The notes below the pieces were generated by a model. The model was not told where the DNA came from, searched no databases, and was given only the letters and a program-made list of their open reading frames with translations. DNA of 64,000 nt from Enterobacter sp. ENT03 (GTDB taxonomy: Bacteria > Pseudomonadota > Gammaproteobacteria > Enterobacterales > Enterobacteriaceae), in contig NZ_JAHUXA010000016.1 in NCBI RefSeq assembly GCF_019218745.1, forward strand, positions 22,095 through 86,094, in the 5' to 3' direction. Of the stretch, positions 53,344 through 63,410 are shown piece after piece (within the stretch, counting starts at the first letter, position 1; every line of letters begins with the position of its first letter). The position numbers were made by a program, and so were the translations under genes.

Positions 53344-53758
53344 GGCTTTTGTTCTCCTTGTAGGATGTTAATAATATGTCACACAAACGTTAATAGTAGG
53401 GGTTTTGGGAGCTTTGTTTACTTTTTGGGCGGCAGATCACGCATTGCTTGAGTGTATGAAAATGCAGCAGATGATGCTTAGAAGGGAAATAATTTACGAT
53501 AAGGACTATTGCGATTACAGGAATTAAAAATTCCTCTATAACAAATAGTTATGCAAGATAACTGGCATAAAATTCGCTTATTGAGAAAGAATCCAGTGAA
53601 AGCCCCTGAACGTAAAGGGTTGCACCGGATACCGCGCAAATGGTACTGATAATGCGCGTTAAAAATCCCCCGCTTTTGAAAGAAACGCTAACCATACCCC
53701 GTTCAGTATGTCTCATTTATGAGCATGGAATAGCGCTTCATTAAGGATGTCACTCGTT
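53344..53758. promoter_or_regulatory. Divergent acs / gltP promoter region
   Basis: About 415 bases, A+T-rich. Near acs, GTGTGACATATT on the minus strand (about 53376-53387) and GCGTGATCTGCC (about 53431-53442) look like CRP half-sites of the acs promoter. The gltP half shows no clear operator. In E. coli the seven nrf genes lie here between acs and gltP; no trace of them is visible. Confidence 0.55.
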
Positions 53759-55072
53759 ATGAAAAATGTGAAAGTCAGCCTGGCCTGGCAGATTTTGCTG
53801 GCCCTGGTGCTGGGTATTCTTCTGGGTAGTTACCTGCATTACCAAAGCGACAGCCGTGAATGGCTGATTGCAAATCTCCTGTCCCCGGCAGGTGATATTT
53901 TTATTCACCTGATCAAGATGATCGTCGTGCCTATTGTGATTTCCACCCTTATTGTGGGGATTGCCGGCGTTGGCGATGCGAAGCAACTGGGGCGTATTGG
54001 CGCGAAAACTATTCTTTATTTCGAAGTGATCACTACAGTGGCCATTATTCTTGGCATCACACTGGCGAATGTGTTCCAGCCGGGCGCGGGCATTGATATG
54101 TCGCAACTGGCCACGGTGGATATTTCGAAATACCAGAGTACAACGGCAGAAGTGCAGAGCCACGCTCATGGCCTGATGGGCACCATTTTGTCACTGGTGC
54201 CGACCAATATCGTGGCGTCGATGGCGAAGGGCGATATGCTGCCGATCATCTTCTTCTCGGTGCTGTTTGGCCTCGGCCTGTCGTCGCTGCCTTCCGCGCA
54301 CCGTGAGCCGCTGGTGACGGTGTTCCGTTCCATTTCCGAAACCATGTTTAAAGTCACCCATATGGTGATGCGTTATGCCCCGGTGGGCGTGTTCGCACTG
54401 ATCTCAGTGACGGTGGCAAACTTTGGTTTCGCCTCGCTGTGGCCGCTCGCGAAGCTGGTGATCCTCGTGTATGCCGCGATTGTGTTCTTCGCGCTGGTGG
54501 TACTGGGTGCGGTGGCGCGGCTGTGCAAATTAAGCATCTGGACGCTGATCCGCATTCTGAAAGAGGAGTTAATTCTCGCCTATTCCACCGCCAGTTCGGA
54601 AAGCGTGCTGCCGCGCATTATCGAGAAGATGGAGGCCTACGGCGCACCGGCGTCGATCACCAGCTTTGTGGTGCCGACCGGTTACTCCTTTAACCTCGAT
54701 GGCTCGACGCTGTACCAGAGCATCGCGGCGATCTTTATCGCCCAGCTGTACGGTATTGAGCTGTCGCTGGGGCAGGAGATCATTCTGGTGCTGACGCTGA
54801 TGGTGACCTCCAAAGGCATCGCAGGCGTACCGGGCGTCTCCTTTGTGGTGCTGCTGGCGACGCTGGGCAGCGTCGGGATCCCGCTGGAAGGGCTGGCATT
54901 TATCGCCGGTGTTGACCGTATCCTCGATATGGCGCGTACGGCGCTGAACGTGGTGGGTAATGCGCTGGCGGTGCTGGTGATCGCCAAGTGGGAACACAAA
55001 TTTGACCGCAAAAAAGCGCTGGCTTACGAGCGCGACGTGCTGGGCAAATTTGATAAAACCGCGAACTCCTGA
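53759..55072 (+). CDS. gltP: Proton/glutamate-aspartate symporter GltP
   Basis: Encodes 437 residues, the E. coli length, from MKNVKVSLAWQ; an ATG four codons upstream is too close to its AAGG. DAACS family (SLC1 type) with eight membrane helices and two re-entrant hairpins: serine-rich AYSTASSESVLPRI, the DGSTLYQSIAAIFIAQ region and ASKGIAGVPG-like TSKGIAGVPGVSFV. Takes up glutamate and aspartate with protons. Confidence 0.97.
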   Translation: MKNVKVSLAWQILLALVLGILLGSYLHYQSDSREWLIANLLSPAGDIFIHLIKMIVVPIVISTLIVGIAGVGDAKQLGRIGAKTILYFEVITTVAIILGITLANVFQPGAGIDMSQLATVDISKYQSTTAEVQSHAHGLMGTILSLVPTNIVASMAKGDMLPIIFFSVLFGLGLSSLPSAHREPLVTVFRSISETMFKVTHMVMRYAPVGVFALISVTVANFGFASLWPLAKLVILVYAAIVFFALVVLGAVARLCKLSIWTLIRILKEELILAYSTASSESVLPRIIEKMEAYGAPASITSFVVPTGYSFNLDGSTLYQSIAAIFIAQLYGIELSLGQEIILVLTLMVTSKGIAGVPGVSFVVLLATLGSVGIPLEGLAFIAGVDRILDMARTALNVVGNALAVLVIAKWEHKFDRKKALAYERDVLGKFDKTANS

Positions 55073-55086
55073 GCGGCTTCAAAAAA

Positions 55087-55230
55087 TGCCCGGTGGCGCG
55101 TCGCTTACCGGGCCTACAGATTACGCCACCGGCCCGGCAAGCTTGCGCCGCCGGGCATTCCGACACGCCACCCACCCAGCGCGGGCCCGAGATGTCGGCG
55201 TAGGCCCGGCAAGCTTGCGCCGCCGGGCAC
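55087..55230. repeat. BIME of three REP units
   Basis: REP palindromes at about 55087-55119, 55130-55159 and 55199-55230, the first in one orientation and the others in the reverse (GGCCCGGCAAGCTTGCGCCG twice). They fill the gap between convergent gltP and fdhF, where E. coli has yjcO. Confidence 0.9.
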
Positions 55231-55243
55231 TATCCCTCACCTG

Positions 55244-57391
55244 TTACCCCATCGCGCTCTCGCGCAGACTGGCTTTTAACTTATCGTACTCGGCGATCAC
55301 ATACTGTTCCGCGGCACGCTGGTCGGCAATCCGCTCAACGTTGACGGCGCAGTACTTGTACTCCGGCGTTTTGGTTATCGGGCTTAAGTTCTCCGTCACC
55401 AGCTCGTTACAGGCACCAATCCACCACTGGTAGGTCATATAAATCGCGCCTTTATTCGGGCGATCGCTGACCTGCGCGCGGGTGATGATGCGACCTTTGC
55501 GGGAGTTCACCCAGATCAGCGCTTCATCTTCGATGCCCAGACGCGCCGCGTCGGCGGTGTTGATCTGCGCATAGCCCGGTTCATCCGCTAACGCCGCCAG
55601 TGCCGCACAGTTGCCGGTCATCGAACGACAGGAGTAGTGGCCCACTTCGCGCACCGTCGACAGCACCAGCGGATACTCCTCGGTTAGCTTGTCGACAGGC
55701 GGCACCCAGTCGCAGGTGTAGAACTTCGCCAGCCCCGTATCGGTTTCAAACTTCTCTTTAAACAGGTATGAGGTGCCCTGGTCGGCGTCCGACGTATCGC
55801 GGCACGGCCACTGGATATACCCCAGTTCGCCCATCTTGTCGTAGGTAGCACCGTAGAAGTCCGGGCACAGATGACGCAGCTCATCCCAGATCTCCTGGGT
55901 GTTGTTGTAGTGCATCGGGTAACCCATGCGGGTGGCGATTTCGCTGATGATCTGCCAGTCCGTTTTCAGATCCCACTTCGGCTCGACCGCTTTAAAGAAG
56001 CGCTGGAAACCACGGTCAGCGGCGGAATACACCCCTTCATGTTCGCCCCACGACGTTGACGGCAGAATGACATCCGCCGCCGCGGCGGTTTTGGTCATAA
56101 AGATGTCCTGGACGATCACCAGTTCGAGATCCTCAAAGCCTTTGCGCACCGCCGACAGCTCGGCGTCGGTTTGCAGCGGATCTTCCCCCATGATGTAGGC
56201 CGCGCGCACTTCACCATGGGCCGCCCGATGCGGCAGCTCGCTGATGCGATAGCCGGTATGCGCCGGCAGGCTGGCGACGCCCCAGGCTTTGGCGAATTTC
56301 TCGCGGTTTTCCGGTACGTGCACATATTGATAGCCAGGATAGGTATCCGGCAGCGCACCCATATCACACGCGCCCTGCACGTTATTCTGCCCGCGCACCG
56401 GGTTAACCCCCGCGTGTGGCTTGCCGAGGTTCCCGGTCAGCATCGCCAGGCTGGTCAGGGAGCGCACGGTTTCCACCCCCTGATAGAACTGGGTGACGCC
56501 CATGCCCCACAGGATCGCCGCGCTTTTCGCCCCGGCATACAGCCGTGCGCAGGTGCGGATCTGCTCGGCGCTGACGCCGGTGATCGCTTCCACTGACTCC
56601 GGCGGATAGCCTTCAACAATCTTTTTATACTCGTCAAAATCCTGCGTACGCGCGGCCACAAAGGCATGGTCGTAGAGATCTTCGCTGATAATCACGTGCC
56701 CGATGGCGTTAAGCAGCGCAATATTCGAGCCGTTTTTCAGTGCAATGTGCATATCCGCAATGCGCGCGGTTTCAATTTTGCGCGGATCGCAGACGATAAT
56801 TTTCGCCCCGTTCTTTTTCGCGCGGATCACATGGTTAGCGACGATAGGGTGGGAATCCGCCGGGTTGTAGCCAAAAATAAAGACCAAATCCGTGTTATCA
56901 ATTTCTGTGATGGCATTACTCATTGCGCCATTACCGACCGACTGGTGCAGACCTGCAACCGATGGGCCGTGTCAGACGCGCGCGCAGCAGTCAACGTTAT
57001 TGGTACCAATAACGGCGCGCGCGAATTTTTGCATCACATAGTTGGTTTCATTGCCGGTACCACGTGACGAACCGGTGGTCTGGATGGCGTCAGGGCCATG
57101 CTTCGCTTTAATGGCGGAAAGTCGGCTGGCGACGTAATCCAGCGCTTCATTCCAGGATACAGATTCCAGTTTGCCGCCGCGCTGGCGACGGATCATCGGG
57201 GTTTTCAGACGGGGGGTGAGGATCTGGGTATCGTTAATAAAATCCCAGCCATAATAGCCTTTCAGACACAGGGTACCCTGATTGGTTTTCCCCTGCGCCG
57301 CTTCCGCCCGGACGATTTTCCCGTTATCGACCACCAGGTTGATTTTGCAACCTGAGGCGCAATAGGGGCATACCGTGACGACTTTTTTCAT
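55244..57391 (-). CDS. fdhF: Formate dehydrogenase H (selenoprotein) FdhF
   Basis: Encodes 715 residues, the E. coli length, when the in-frame TGA at 56972-56974 is read as selenocysteine 140 (NVDCCARV-Sec-HGPSVAGLH). N-terminal [4Fe-4S] cysteines are in CPYCASGCKINLV and TLCLKGYY; the bis-MGD molybdenum cofactor domains follow. It oxidises formate to CO2 and feeds electrons to hydrogenase 3 in formate hydrogenlyase. The frame is intact on both sides of the TGA and a SECIS hairpin follows it. A sigma-54 promoter and an FhlA-like site lie upstream. Two short C-terminal changes (RESAMG) relative to E. coli. Confidence 0.97.
56930..56974 (-). promoter_or_regulatory. SECIS element for selenocysteine insertion in fdhF
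   Basis: Starting with the UGA codon, the minus strand folds into the bacterial SECIS hairpin with the apical GCAGGUCUGC stem-loop that binds SelB. The sequence is nearly that of E. coli fdhF (CAGTCGG for CAATCGG at the 3' side). Confidence 0.9.
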
Positions 57392-57440
57392 CGGACTCGC
57401 TCCAGTTTTCAATTCGCGCATACGCGCGCTCGAACCCGTA

Positions 57441-57543
57441 ATGCAGGTTGCATGCCACATTGTTGGTGCGGGTATTGGTAGGGTGCAGGACGGGAGTGGG
57501 CGTGAAAACCCTGACGAAACGCGCGCCGTCGTCAGATTTGACG
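57441..57543 (-). promoter_or_regulatory. Sigma-54 promoter and FhlA-like upstream site of fdhF
   Basis: The minus strand at 57457-57441 reads TGGCATGCAACCTGCAT, with GG and GC at the -24/-12 spacing. About 75 bases further upstream, CGTCA-GATT-TGACG (57530-57543) is an inverted repeat of the FhlA activator type. Together they predict control by formate through FhlA and sigma-54. Confidence 0.75.
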
Positions 57544-57560
57544 TGTCGAACGACGCATAA

Positions 57561-57583
57561 CAAAAAAGCCGCTTAAAAGCGGC
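57561..57583 (-). terminator. Terminator of the 57.6-58.3 kb gene pair
   Basis: GCCGC-TTTTAA-GCGGC followed by six T on the minus strand. The stop codon of the small gene lies within the loop. Confidence 0.88.
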
Positions 57584-57770
57584 GTCTGGCTGGACGGGGT
57601 ACCTTCAGACTCTCGCCAGTATAACGGCCATTGATGAGCCTGATCTCTCCGGACTCAAGCTTATTTCTTACGTCCTCTCCGGCAATGGCCTGCAACTGTT
57701 TACCCATCTTCAGGGCGAGCCGTTCGGCGGAAGTGATCTGCTGGTTAATAACGTTCAGTGGTGACGACAT
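57573..57770 (-). CDS. Unrecognised 65-residue protein, second gene of an overlapping pair
   Basis: Encodes 65 residues from the ATG at 57770 (MSSPLNVINQQITSAERLA) with a strong GAGGAAGAGGAT ribosome site. Helical first half, then LESGEIRLINGRYTGESLKVPRPARRRF with a very basic tail. Its first 26 bases overlap the 3' end of the upstream 178-codon gene in another frame, so it is translated from the same message. Size, basic tail and overlap recall antitoxins, chaperones or phage-type adaptor proteins, but no family is recognised. The open frame extends upstream, yet the good ribosome site favours this start. Confidence 0.65.
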   Translation of the reverse strand: MSSPLNVINQQITSAERLALKMGKQLQAIAGEDVRNKLESGEIRLINGRYTGESLKVPRPARRRF

Positions 57771-58281
57771 ATCCTCTTCCTCCTGTGGCAACATCGCTAT
57801 AGGCCTGCCATCCCGGAAACAAATCGCGAAATAGCTTACTTCCGGGACAGCCATCGACGCCAAGCGCTCTGCTGTAAAGATCCACTAAATCCGTTTTACG
57901 TAGCCCGGTTGGGTCGCTGGCAGCCGAAAAGACATAGGCTCCGGCGTTCGAGATACTATAGTGCTCAAGAATTATACTTGCAACGTTGAACAGGACGCGC
58001 CCGCCTGCCACGCCGGGATGCACAATATGCCTGAACGCATTGAAATCCAGCGTGTGTAGATCGATCTCGTCAAATATGACTCCCCTGACTCCGGTTTCTG
58101 GAAAGCGAAATGCGGGATTCACCGCCAGGATGCTGATGCCTTTGCGCATCAAATCGTGCATGGTTTGTATTTCTTCGAAGCCCACCGCAAAGATTTTATT
58201 GCTGGCAGAAAACGGGCGGTAAACCATCCCGTTACCAAAATGATCGTTAAAGGGTGGGTCCCACTGGATCGGGTTATTCAC
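57745..58281 (-). CDS. Unrecognised 178-residue protein, first gene of an overlapping pair
   Basis: Encodes 178 residues, apparently soluble, no signal or membrane segment. Begins MNNPIQWDPPFNDHFGNG, includes GVIFDEIDLHTLDF and GGRVLFNVASIILEHY, and ends FPGWQAYSDVATGGRGYVVTTERY. GAGAGGCGATGTG upstream is the ribosome site. No family is recognised. It lies between fdhF and nik, where neither neighbour needs it, and its message ends in the terminator at 57561. Working idea: the first component of a toxin-antitoxin-like or mobile-element-derived module. Confidence 0.65.
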   Translation of the reverse strand: MNNPIQWDPPFNDHFGNGMVYRPFSASNKIFAVGFEEIQTMHDLMRKGISILAVNPAFRFPETGVRGVIFDEIDLHTLDFNAFRHIVHPGVAGGRVLFNVASIILEHYSISNAGAYVFSAASDPTGLRKTDLVDLYSRALGVDGCPGSKLFRDLFPGWQAYSDVATGGRGYVVTTERY

Positions 58282-58426
58282 ATCGCCTCTCCCTGGAAAA
58301 AGTGCCTGTCATTCAACCAGCTACGCAGCGGAACCGCAATATGACCGGGAGGGTCTGGAATCAGACAACGCACACCACCGTTTCTTCTATACCTTCTCAT
58401 ACCCAAAAAGCGTTATTGCCCGCCAC

Positions 58427-58475
58427 TTGCGCCACATCAACATTTTGGTGTGATCAATTCTTATAATCATCATAC
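58427..58475 (+). promoter_or_regulatory. NikR operator and FNR-like site before nikA
   Basis: GTGTGA-N16-TCATAC at 58448-58475 matches the NikR operator (GTATGA-N16-TCATAC) with one difference. Just upstream TTGCG-CCAC-ATCAA (58427-58440) resembles an FNR box. E. coli nik is likewise activated by FNR and repressed by Ni-NikR. Confidence 0.88.
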
Positions 58476-58498
58476 TTTTCCTGCACAGGTTCCCTGTC

Positions 58499-60076
58499 GT
58501 GTTTACACTCCGCTTGATGCTCACCGGCGTACTGCTCTGTTTCTCAGCCCTCGCCTTCTCTCAGACTGACCCGACGACGCTCACCACCGCCTGGCCGGTA
58601 AACGTTGGCCCGCTCAATCCTCATCTTTACACCCCTAACCAGATGTTCGCCCAAAGTATGGTGTACGAACCGCTGGTGAAATACACCGCGGATGGCGGTG
58701 TGGCCCCGTGCCTTGCCACGCGCTGGACGCACTCCGCTGACGGGAAAACCTGGGTTTTTACCCTGCGCGAAAACGTCACCTTTTCCAATGGCGAGCCTTT
58801 TAATGCCGACGCCGCGGTAGCGAATTTCCGCGCCGTGCTGGATAACCGCGCACGGCACAGCTGGCTGGAGCTGGTGAATCAAATCACTGATGTCAAAGCC
58901 CTCGGCCCGCTGCAACTGCAAATCACGCTGAAAAGCGCCTACTACCCCTTTTTACAGGAGCTGGCGCTGCCGCGACCGTTCCGTTTTATCGCCCCGTCGC
59001 AGTTTGTCGATGGCGGCACGAAGCAGGGTATCAAAGCGCCAGTCGGCACCGGGCCGTGGATGCTGCACTCATCGCGGCTGAATCAGGACGATGTCTTCGT
59101 GCGTAACCCGCACTACTGGGGTAAAGCACCGGCGATCGACAAAGTGGTGGTGAACGTCATTCCCGATCCCACCAGCCGCGCCATTGCGTTTGAAACCGGA
59201 GAGGTCGATCTGCTGTACGGCAGCGACGGGTTGTTACCCCTCGACACCTTCGCGCGCTTTAGCCACAACCCGGCCTACCACACGCAGCTTTCTGCGCCGG
59301 TGGAAACGGTGATGCTGGCGCTCAACACCCGGCACGGTCCTACCCGGGAGCTGGCGGTGCGCGAAGCGCTCAATTATGCGGTGGATAAAAAAACCATGAT
59401 CGCCACCGCGCTCTATGGTACGCAGCAGGTGGCGGATACGCTGTTCGCCCCGTCGGTGCCCTATGCGAATATCGGCCTTAAACCGCGGGGCTACGATCCG
59501 GCCGAGGCCCGCGCCCTGCTTGATAAAGCAGGCTGGACGCTGCCCGCCGGAAACGCTATCCGCGAGAGAAACGGCGAGCCGCTGCGCATTGAACTGGCGT
59601 TTACCGGTACCGATGCCGAAAGCAAAGCGATGGCGGAGATTATTCAGGCGGATCTGCGCAAAATCGGCGTCGATGTTCAACTTATCGGCGAAGAAGAGAG
59701 CAGTATTTACGCCCGCCAGCGGGACGGGCGCTTCGGCATGATTTTTAACCGCACCTGGGGCGCGCCTTACGATCCCCATGCGTTTATGAGTTCCATGCGC
59801 GTGCCGTCCCATGCGGATTACCAGGCGCAGCTGGGGTTGCCGGATAAAGCGCGGATCGACCAGGAAATCGGTCAGGTGCTGACGCAGCAGGATGAAACCA
59901 CCCGCCAGGCGCTGTACAAAGACATTCTCACCCGGCTGCATCAGGATGCGGTGTATCTGCCGCTCAGTTATGTGTCGGTGATGGCGGTATCGCGGCCTGA
60001 ACGGGGAGCCATCCCCTTCGCGCCGATGGCGTCGGAGATCCCTTTTGAACAGCTGAAACCGGTGGCGCAGCCATGA
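58499..60076 (+). CDS. nikA: Periplasmic nickel-binding protein NikA
   Basis: Encodes 525 residues (524 in E. coli) from a GTG start. Signal peptide cut near [14 protein letters not shown] family 5 protein with [34 protein letters not shown] and [29 protein letters not shown], the latter including the arginines and His that hold the nickel chelate. Delivers nickel to NikBC. The start is the best available one but has only a weak ribosome site. Confidence 0.96.
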   Translation: MFTLRLMLTGVLLCFSALAFSQTDPTTLTTAWPVNVGPLNPHLYTPNQMFAQSMVYEPLVKYTADGGVAPCLATRWTHSADGKTWVFTLRENVTFSNGEPFNADAAVANFRAVLDNRARHSWLELVNQITDVKALGPLQLQITLKSAYYPFLQELALPRPFRFIAPSQFVDGGTKQGIKAPVGTGPWMLHSSRLNQDDVFVRNPHYWGKAPAIDKVVVNVIPDPTSRAIAFETGEVDLLYGSDGLLPLDTFARFSHNPAYHTQLSAPVETVMLALNTRHGPTRELAVREALNYAVDKKTMIATALYGTQQVADTLFAPSVPYANIGLKPRGYDPAEARALLDKAGWTLPAGNAIRERNGEPLRIELAFTGTDAESKAMAEIIQADLRKIGVDVQLIGEEESSIYARQRDGRFGMIFNRTWGAPYDPHAFMSSMRVPSHADYQAQLGLPDKARIDQEIGQVLTQQDETTRQALYKDILTRLHQDAVYLPLSYVSVMAVSRPERGAIPFAPMASEIPFEQLKPVAQP

Positions 60077-61020
60077 TGCTGACATGGGTAGTACGTCGTC
60101 TGCTGCTGCTGATCCCGATCCTGCTGGCGGCGTCGCTGCTGGTTTTTCTCATGCTGCATCTTGGCGTCGGCGATCCGGCGATGGACTATTTGCGCCTCTC
60201 CGGCGTGCCGCCAACGCCGGACGTGCTGGCCGCTACCCGGGAGATGCTCGGGCTTAACGCGCCGCTGCCGGAGCAGTACTGGCACTGGCTGATCCGCGCC
60301 GCGCAGCTGGATTTCGGCGTTTCTTACGCCACTCAACGTCCGGTGCTCGACGATCTGCTGCATTTTCTGCCTGCCACGTTGCAGCTGGCGGGACTGGCGC
60401 TGGTGATGATCCTGGCGATCTCCGTGCCGCTCGGTATCTGGGCGGCGCGTTATCCCAATCGTCTGCCGGATCATATCGTGCGCGCGATCGCTTTTCTTGG
60501 CGTCTCGATGCCCAATTTCTGGCTGGCATTTCTGCTGGTGATGCTCTTTTCCGTGAAGTTGAACTGGCTACCGGCAATGGGCTACGGCGGCTGGCGTTAC
60601 ATGATCCTGCCGGCGGTTTCGATCGCCTTTATGTCGCTGTCGATCAACGCCCGTCTGCTGCGCAGCAGCATGCTGGAAGTGGCGGGGCAACGGCATGTCA
60701 CCTGGGCGCGGCTGCGGGGCTTAACGGCGGCGCAAACCGAGCGTCACCATGTGCTGAAAAATGCCGCCGTTCCGCTGGTCACCGCGCTGGGGATGCATAT
60801 CGGCGAGCTGATTGGCGGCACGCTGATCATCGAAAGCATTTTTGCCTGGCCAGGCGTCGGGCGTTACGCCGTCTCCGCCATTTTTAACCGCGACTACCCG
60901 GTGATCCAGTGCTTCACCCTGCTGATGGTGACGGTGTTTGTGATCGGCAATTTGCTGGTGGACATGATCAACGCGGCGCTGGATCCGCGCGTGCGCCGCC
61001 ACGAGGGACACCCCGCATGA
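60073..61020 (+). CDS. nikB: Nickel ABC transporter permease NikB
   Basis: Encodes 315 residues (314 in E. coli). Six membrane helices of the DppB type, with [16 protein letters not shown] and the C-terminal [32 protein letters not shown]. Forms the inner-membrane channel with NikC. Overlaps nikA by four bases (ATGA), a translationally coupled operon. Confidence 0.97.
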   Translation: MMLTWVVRRLLLLIPILLAASLLVFLMLHLGVGDPAMDYLRLSGVPPTPDVLAATREMLGLNAPLPEQYWHWLIRAAQLDFGVSYATQRPVLDDLLHFLPATLQLAGLALVMILAISVPLGIWAARYPNRLPDHIVRAIAFLGVSMPNFWLAFLLVMLFSVKLNWLPAMGYGGWRYMILPAVSIAFMSLSINARLLRSSMLEVAGQRHVTWARLRGLTAAQTERHHVLKNAAVPLVTALGMHIGELIGGTLIIESIFAWPGVGRYAVSAIFNRDYPVIQCFTLLMVTVFVIGNLLVDMINAALDPRVRRHEGHPA

Positions 61021-61850
61021 AGACAGGATTTTTTGCTCGCTGGCCGGTGCGCCTGTCGCTTTTGATTATCGCGCTGCTGCTGCTGATTGCGCTGACCAGC
61101 CAGTGGTGGCTGCCGTTCGATCCGCTGGCCATTAATCTGCCGGAGCGGCTGCTGTCGCCGGACAGTCAGCACTGGCTGGGCACCGATCATCTGGGCCGCG
61201 ATATTTTCAGCCGTTTGCTGGCGGCGACGCGCATTTCCCTCGGCGCGGTGCTGCTCTGCCTGTTGCTGGTGCTGACCATCGGCATGATCGCCGGTGGCGC
61301 GGCGGGGCTGCTGGGCGGGCGCACCGATCAGCTGATCATGCGAATCGCCGATCTGTTTATGACCTTTCCCACGTCGATCCTGTCGTTTTTCCTGGTGGCG
61401 ATCCTCGGTACTGGCATCACCAACGTGATCATCGCCATCGCCCTGTCGCACTGGGCCTGGTATGCGCGCATGGTGCGCAGTCTGGTGCTGTCGCTGCGTC
61501 AGCGGGAGTTTGTGCTGGCGGCGCGTCTCGCCGGGGCCAGTCGGGTACGGATTTTTATCGAGCACATCAGCGGTGCGGTGCTGCCGTCGCTGCTGATCCT
61601 CGCCACGCTCGATACCGGCCACATGATGCTGCACATCGCCGGTATGTCGTTTCTCGGCCTGGGCGTCACCGCGCCCACGCCGGAGTGGGGCATCATGATC
61701 AACGACGCGCGGCAGTATATCTGGACGCAGCCGCTGCAAATGTTCTGGCCAGGCCTGGCGCTGTTTATCAGCGTGATGAGTTTTAACCTGGTGGGCGACG
61801 CGCTGCGCGACCATCTCGATCCCGGCTGGGCCGCGCAGGAGAGCCATTAA
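61017..61850 (+). CDS. nikC: Nickel ABC transporter permease NikC
   Basis: Encodes 277 residues, the E. coli length, from the ATG at 61017 which overlaps the nikB stop (ATGA). DppC-type permease with [23 protein letters not shown] and the EAA loop [21 protein letters not shown] longer open frame starting inside nikB is rejected. Confidence 0.97.
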   Translation: MKTGFFARWPVRLSLLIIALLLLIALTSQWWLPFDPLAINLPERLLSPDSQHWLGTDHLGRDIFSRLLAATRISLGAVLLCLLLVLTIGMIAGGAAGLLGGRTDQLIMRIADLFMTFPTSILSFFLVAILGTGITNVIIAIALSHWAWYARMVRSLVLSLRQREFVLAARLAGASRVRIFIEHISGAVLPSLLILATLDTGHMMLHIAGMSFLGLGVTAPTPEWGIMINDARQYIWTQPLQMFWPGLALFISVMSFNLVGDALRDHLDPGWAAQESH

Positions 61851-62614
61851 TGAACACGCTGACCCTCGACGGGTTTTCCTTTAATGCCGCCGATACCTGT
61901 CTGGTGGATAACGTCTCGCTGACCCTGCATCGGGGCCGGGTACTGGCGCTGGTGGGCAACAGCGGCTGCGGCAAATCGCTGACCTGCAACGGCGCGCTGG
62001 GCGAACTGCCGCCGGGCGTGCGGCGCACTGCCGGGCAGGTGCTGCTCGACGGCAGGATCGTAACGGCAAGCGCGTTGCGCGGCAGGCTGGTGTCCTGCGT
62101 GATGCAAAACCCGCGCAGTGCCTTTAATCCGCTGCGCACTATTCGCGATCACGCCAGGGAAACCTGTCAGGCGCTGGGTAAAAACGGCAGCGATGCGCTG
62201 CTGCTGGCACGGCTGGCGGATGTCGGGCTGGAGCAGGCCGCCCGCGTGCTGTCGCTCTATCCCTTTGAGATGAGTGGCGGCATGTTACAGCGGGTGATGA
62301 TCGCGCTGGCGCTGCTCGGCGATGCGCCCTTTCTGTTTGCCGATGAACCGACCACCGATCTCGATGCGGTGGCGCAGGCGCGCATTCTCGATGTGCTGGC
62401 AGATGTCATGCAACAGCGCGCGCCGGGCATGCTGCTGGTGACGCACGATATGGGCGTGGTGGCGCGGCTGGCCGATGACGTAGCGGTGATGGAGCAGGGG
62501 GGGATTGTCGAGCAGGGCACAGTGGAAGCGATCTTTTACCGCCCGCAGCATCCGCTTTCGCGGCGGCTGGTCAGCGCCCATCTTGCGCTCTATGGCGAGG
62601 AGTTACCGCAATGA
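61850..62614 (+). CDS. nikD: Nickel ABC transporter ATPase NikD
   Basis: Encodes 254 residues, full length. Walker [16 protein letters not shown] (about residues 31-45), signature [13 protein letters not shown], Walker [13 protein letters not shown], switch VTHDMG. One of the two ATPases of NikABCDE. Its ATG shares a base with the nikC stop codon (TAATG). Confidence 0.97.
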   Translation: MNTLTLDGFSFNAADTCLVDNVSLTLHRGRVLALVGNSGCGKSLTCNGALGELPPGVRRTAGQVLLDGRIVTASALRGRLVSCVMQNPRSAFNPLRTIRDHARETCQALGKNGSDALLLARLADVGLEQAARVLSLYPFEMSGGMLQRVMIALALLGDAPFLFADEPTTDLDAVAQARILDVLADVMQQRAPGMLLVTHDMGVVARLADDVAVMEQGGIVEQGTVEAIFYRPQHPLSRRLVSAHLALYGEELPQ

Positions 62615-63396
62615 CGCTGATCGCTATTCACCAGGTTTCCCACGGTTACACCTCCGCAGGGCTGTTCCGGCGCGGGCAGAAAAAAGCCGTGCTGGACGAC
62701 ATTTCTCTTGAGATCCGCGCGGGGGAAACTCTGGCGCTGCTCGGGCGCAGTGGCTGCGGCAAAAGCACGCTGGCGCGGCTGATCGCCGGGCTGGAAAAAC
62801 CGCAGCGCGGCGAGGTGTCCTATCAGGGGCAGAATATTCACCGTCTGGCCCGCGCCGATGCACAGCGTTTTCGCCAGGATGTGCAGATGGTGTTCCAGGA
62901 TGCGCTGAGCGCGGTCAATCCGCGTAAAACCGTCGCCGAGATTATTGCCGAACCGCTGCGCCACCTGACCACCCTGTCGGCCGCGGAACAGCTCGCGCGT
63001 ATCCGCGCGACGCTTGCCAGCGTGGAACTGGACGCGACGTTCCTCGGCAAACTGCCGTCTCAGCTCAGCGGCGGGCAACTCCAGCGCGTCTGTCTGGCCC
63101 GCGCGCTGGCGGTACAGCCGAAATTACTGGTGCTGGACGAGGCGGTGTCGAATCTCGATCTGGTACTCCAGGCGCATATCGTCGCGTTGCTAAAGCAGCT
63201 CCAGACGCAGCTCAACATCGGCTTTCTGTTTATTACCCACGATCTGCGGCTGGTGAAGCGCTTCTGTCAGCGTGTGATGGTGATGGACGACGGCCACATT
63301 ATCGAAACCCGTCCGGTGGATGCGCAACTGTGCTTCGCCACGCCTGCCGGGATCGCTTTACAGCAGGCGGTATTGCCTGCTTTTCCGCTACGCTAA
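62611..63396 (+). CDS. nikE: Nickel ABC transporter ATPase NikE
   Basis: Encodes 261 residues (268 in E. coli). Walker [16 protein letters not shown] (about residues 42-56), signature [13 protein letters not shown], Walker [14 protein letters not shown], switch ITHDLR. Pairs with NikD. Overlaps nikD by four bases. C-terminus slightly shorter than in E. coli. Confidence 0.97.
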   Translation: MTLIAIHQVSHGYTSAGLFRRGQKKAVLDDISLEIRAGETLALLGRSGCGKSTLARLIAGLEKPQRGEVSYQGQNIHRLARADAQRFRQDVQMVFQDALSAVNPRKTVAEIIAEPLRHLTTLSAAEQLARIRATLASVELDATFLGKLPSQLSGGQLQRVCLARALAVQPKLLVLDEAVSNLDLVLQAHIVALLKQLQTQLNIGFLFITHDLRLVKRFCQRVMVMDDGHIIETRPVDAQLCFATPAGIALQQAVLPAFPLR

Positions 63397-63410
63397 CAGA
63401 AGGACATTGT

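Noticed and set aside
56972..56974. fdhF as a pseudogene broken by a stop codon
   Set aside because: The TGA is at codon 140 in the conserved selenocysteine context with a SECIS hairpin; both halves are intact.
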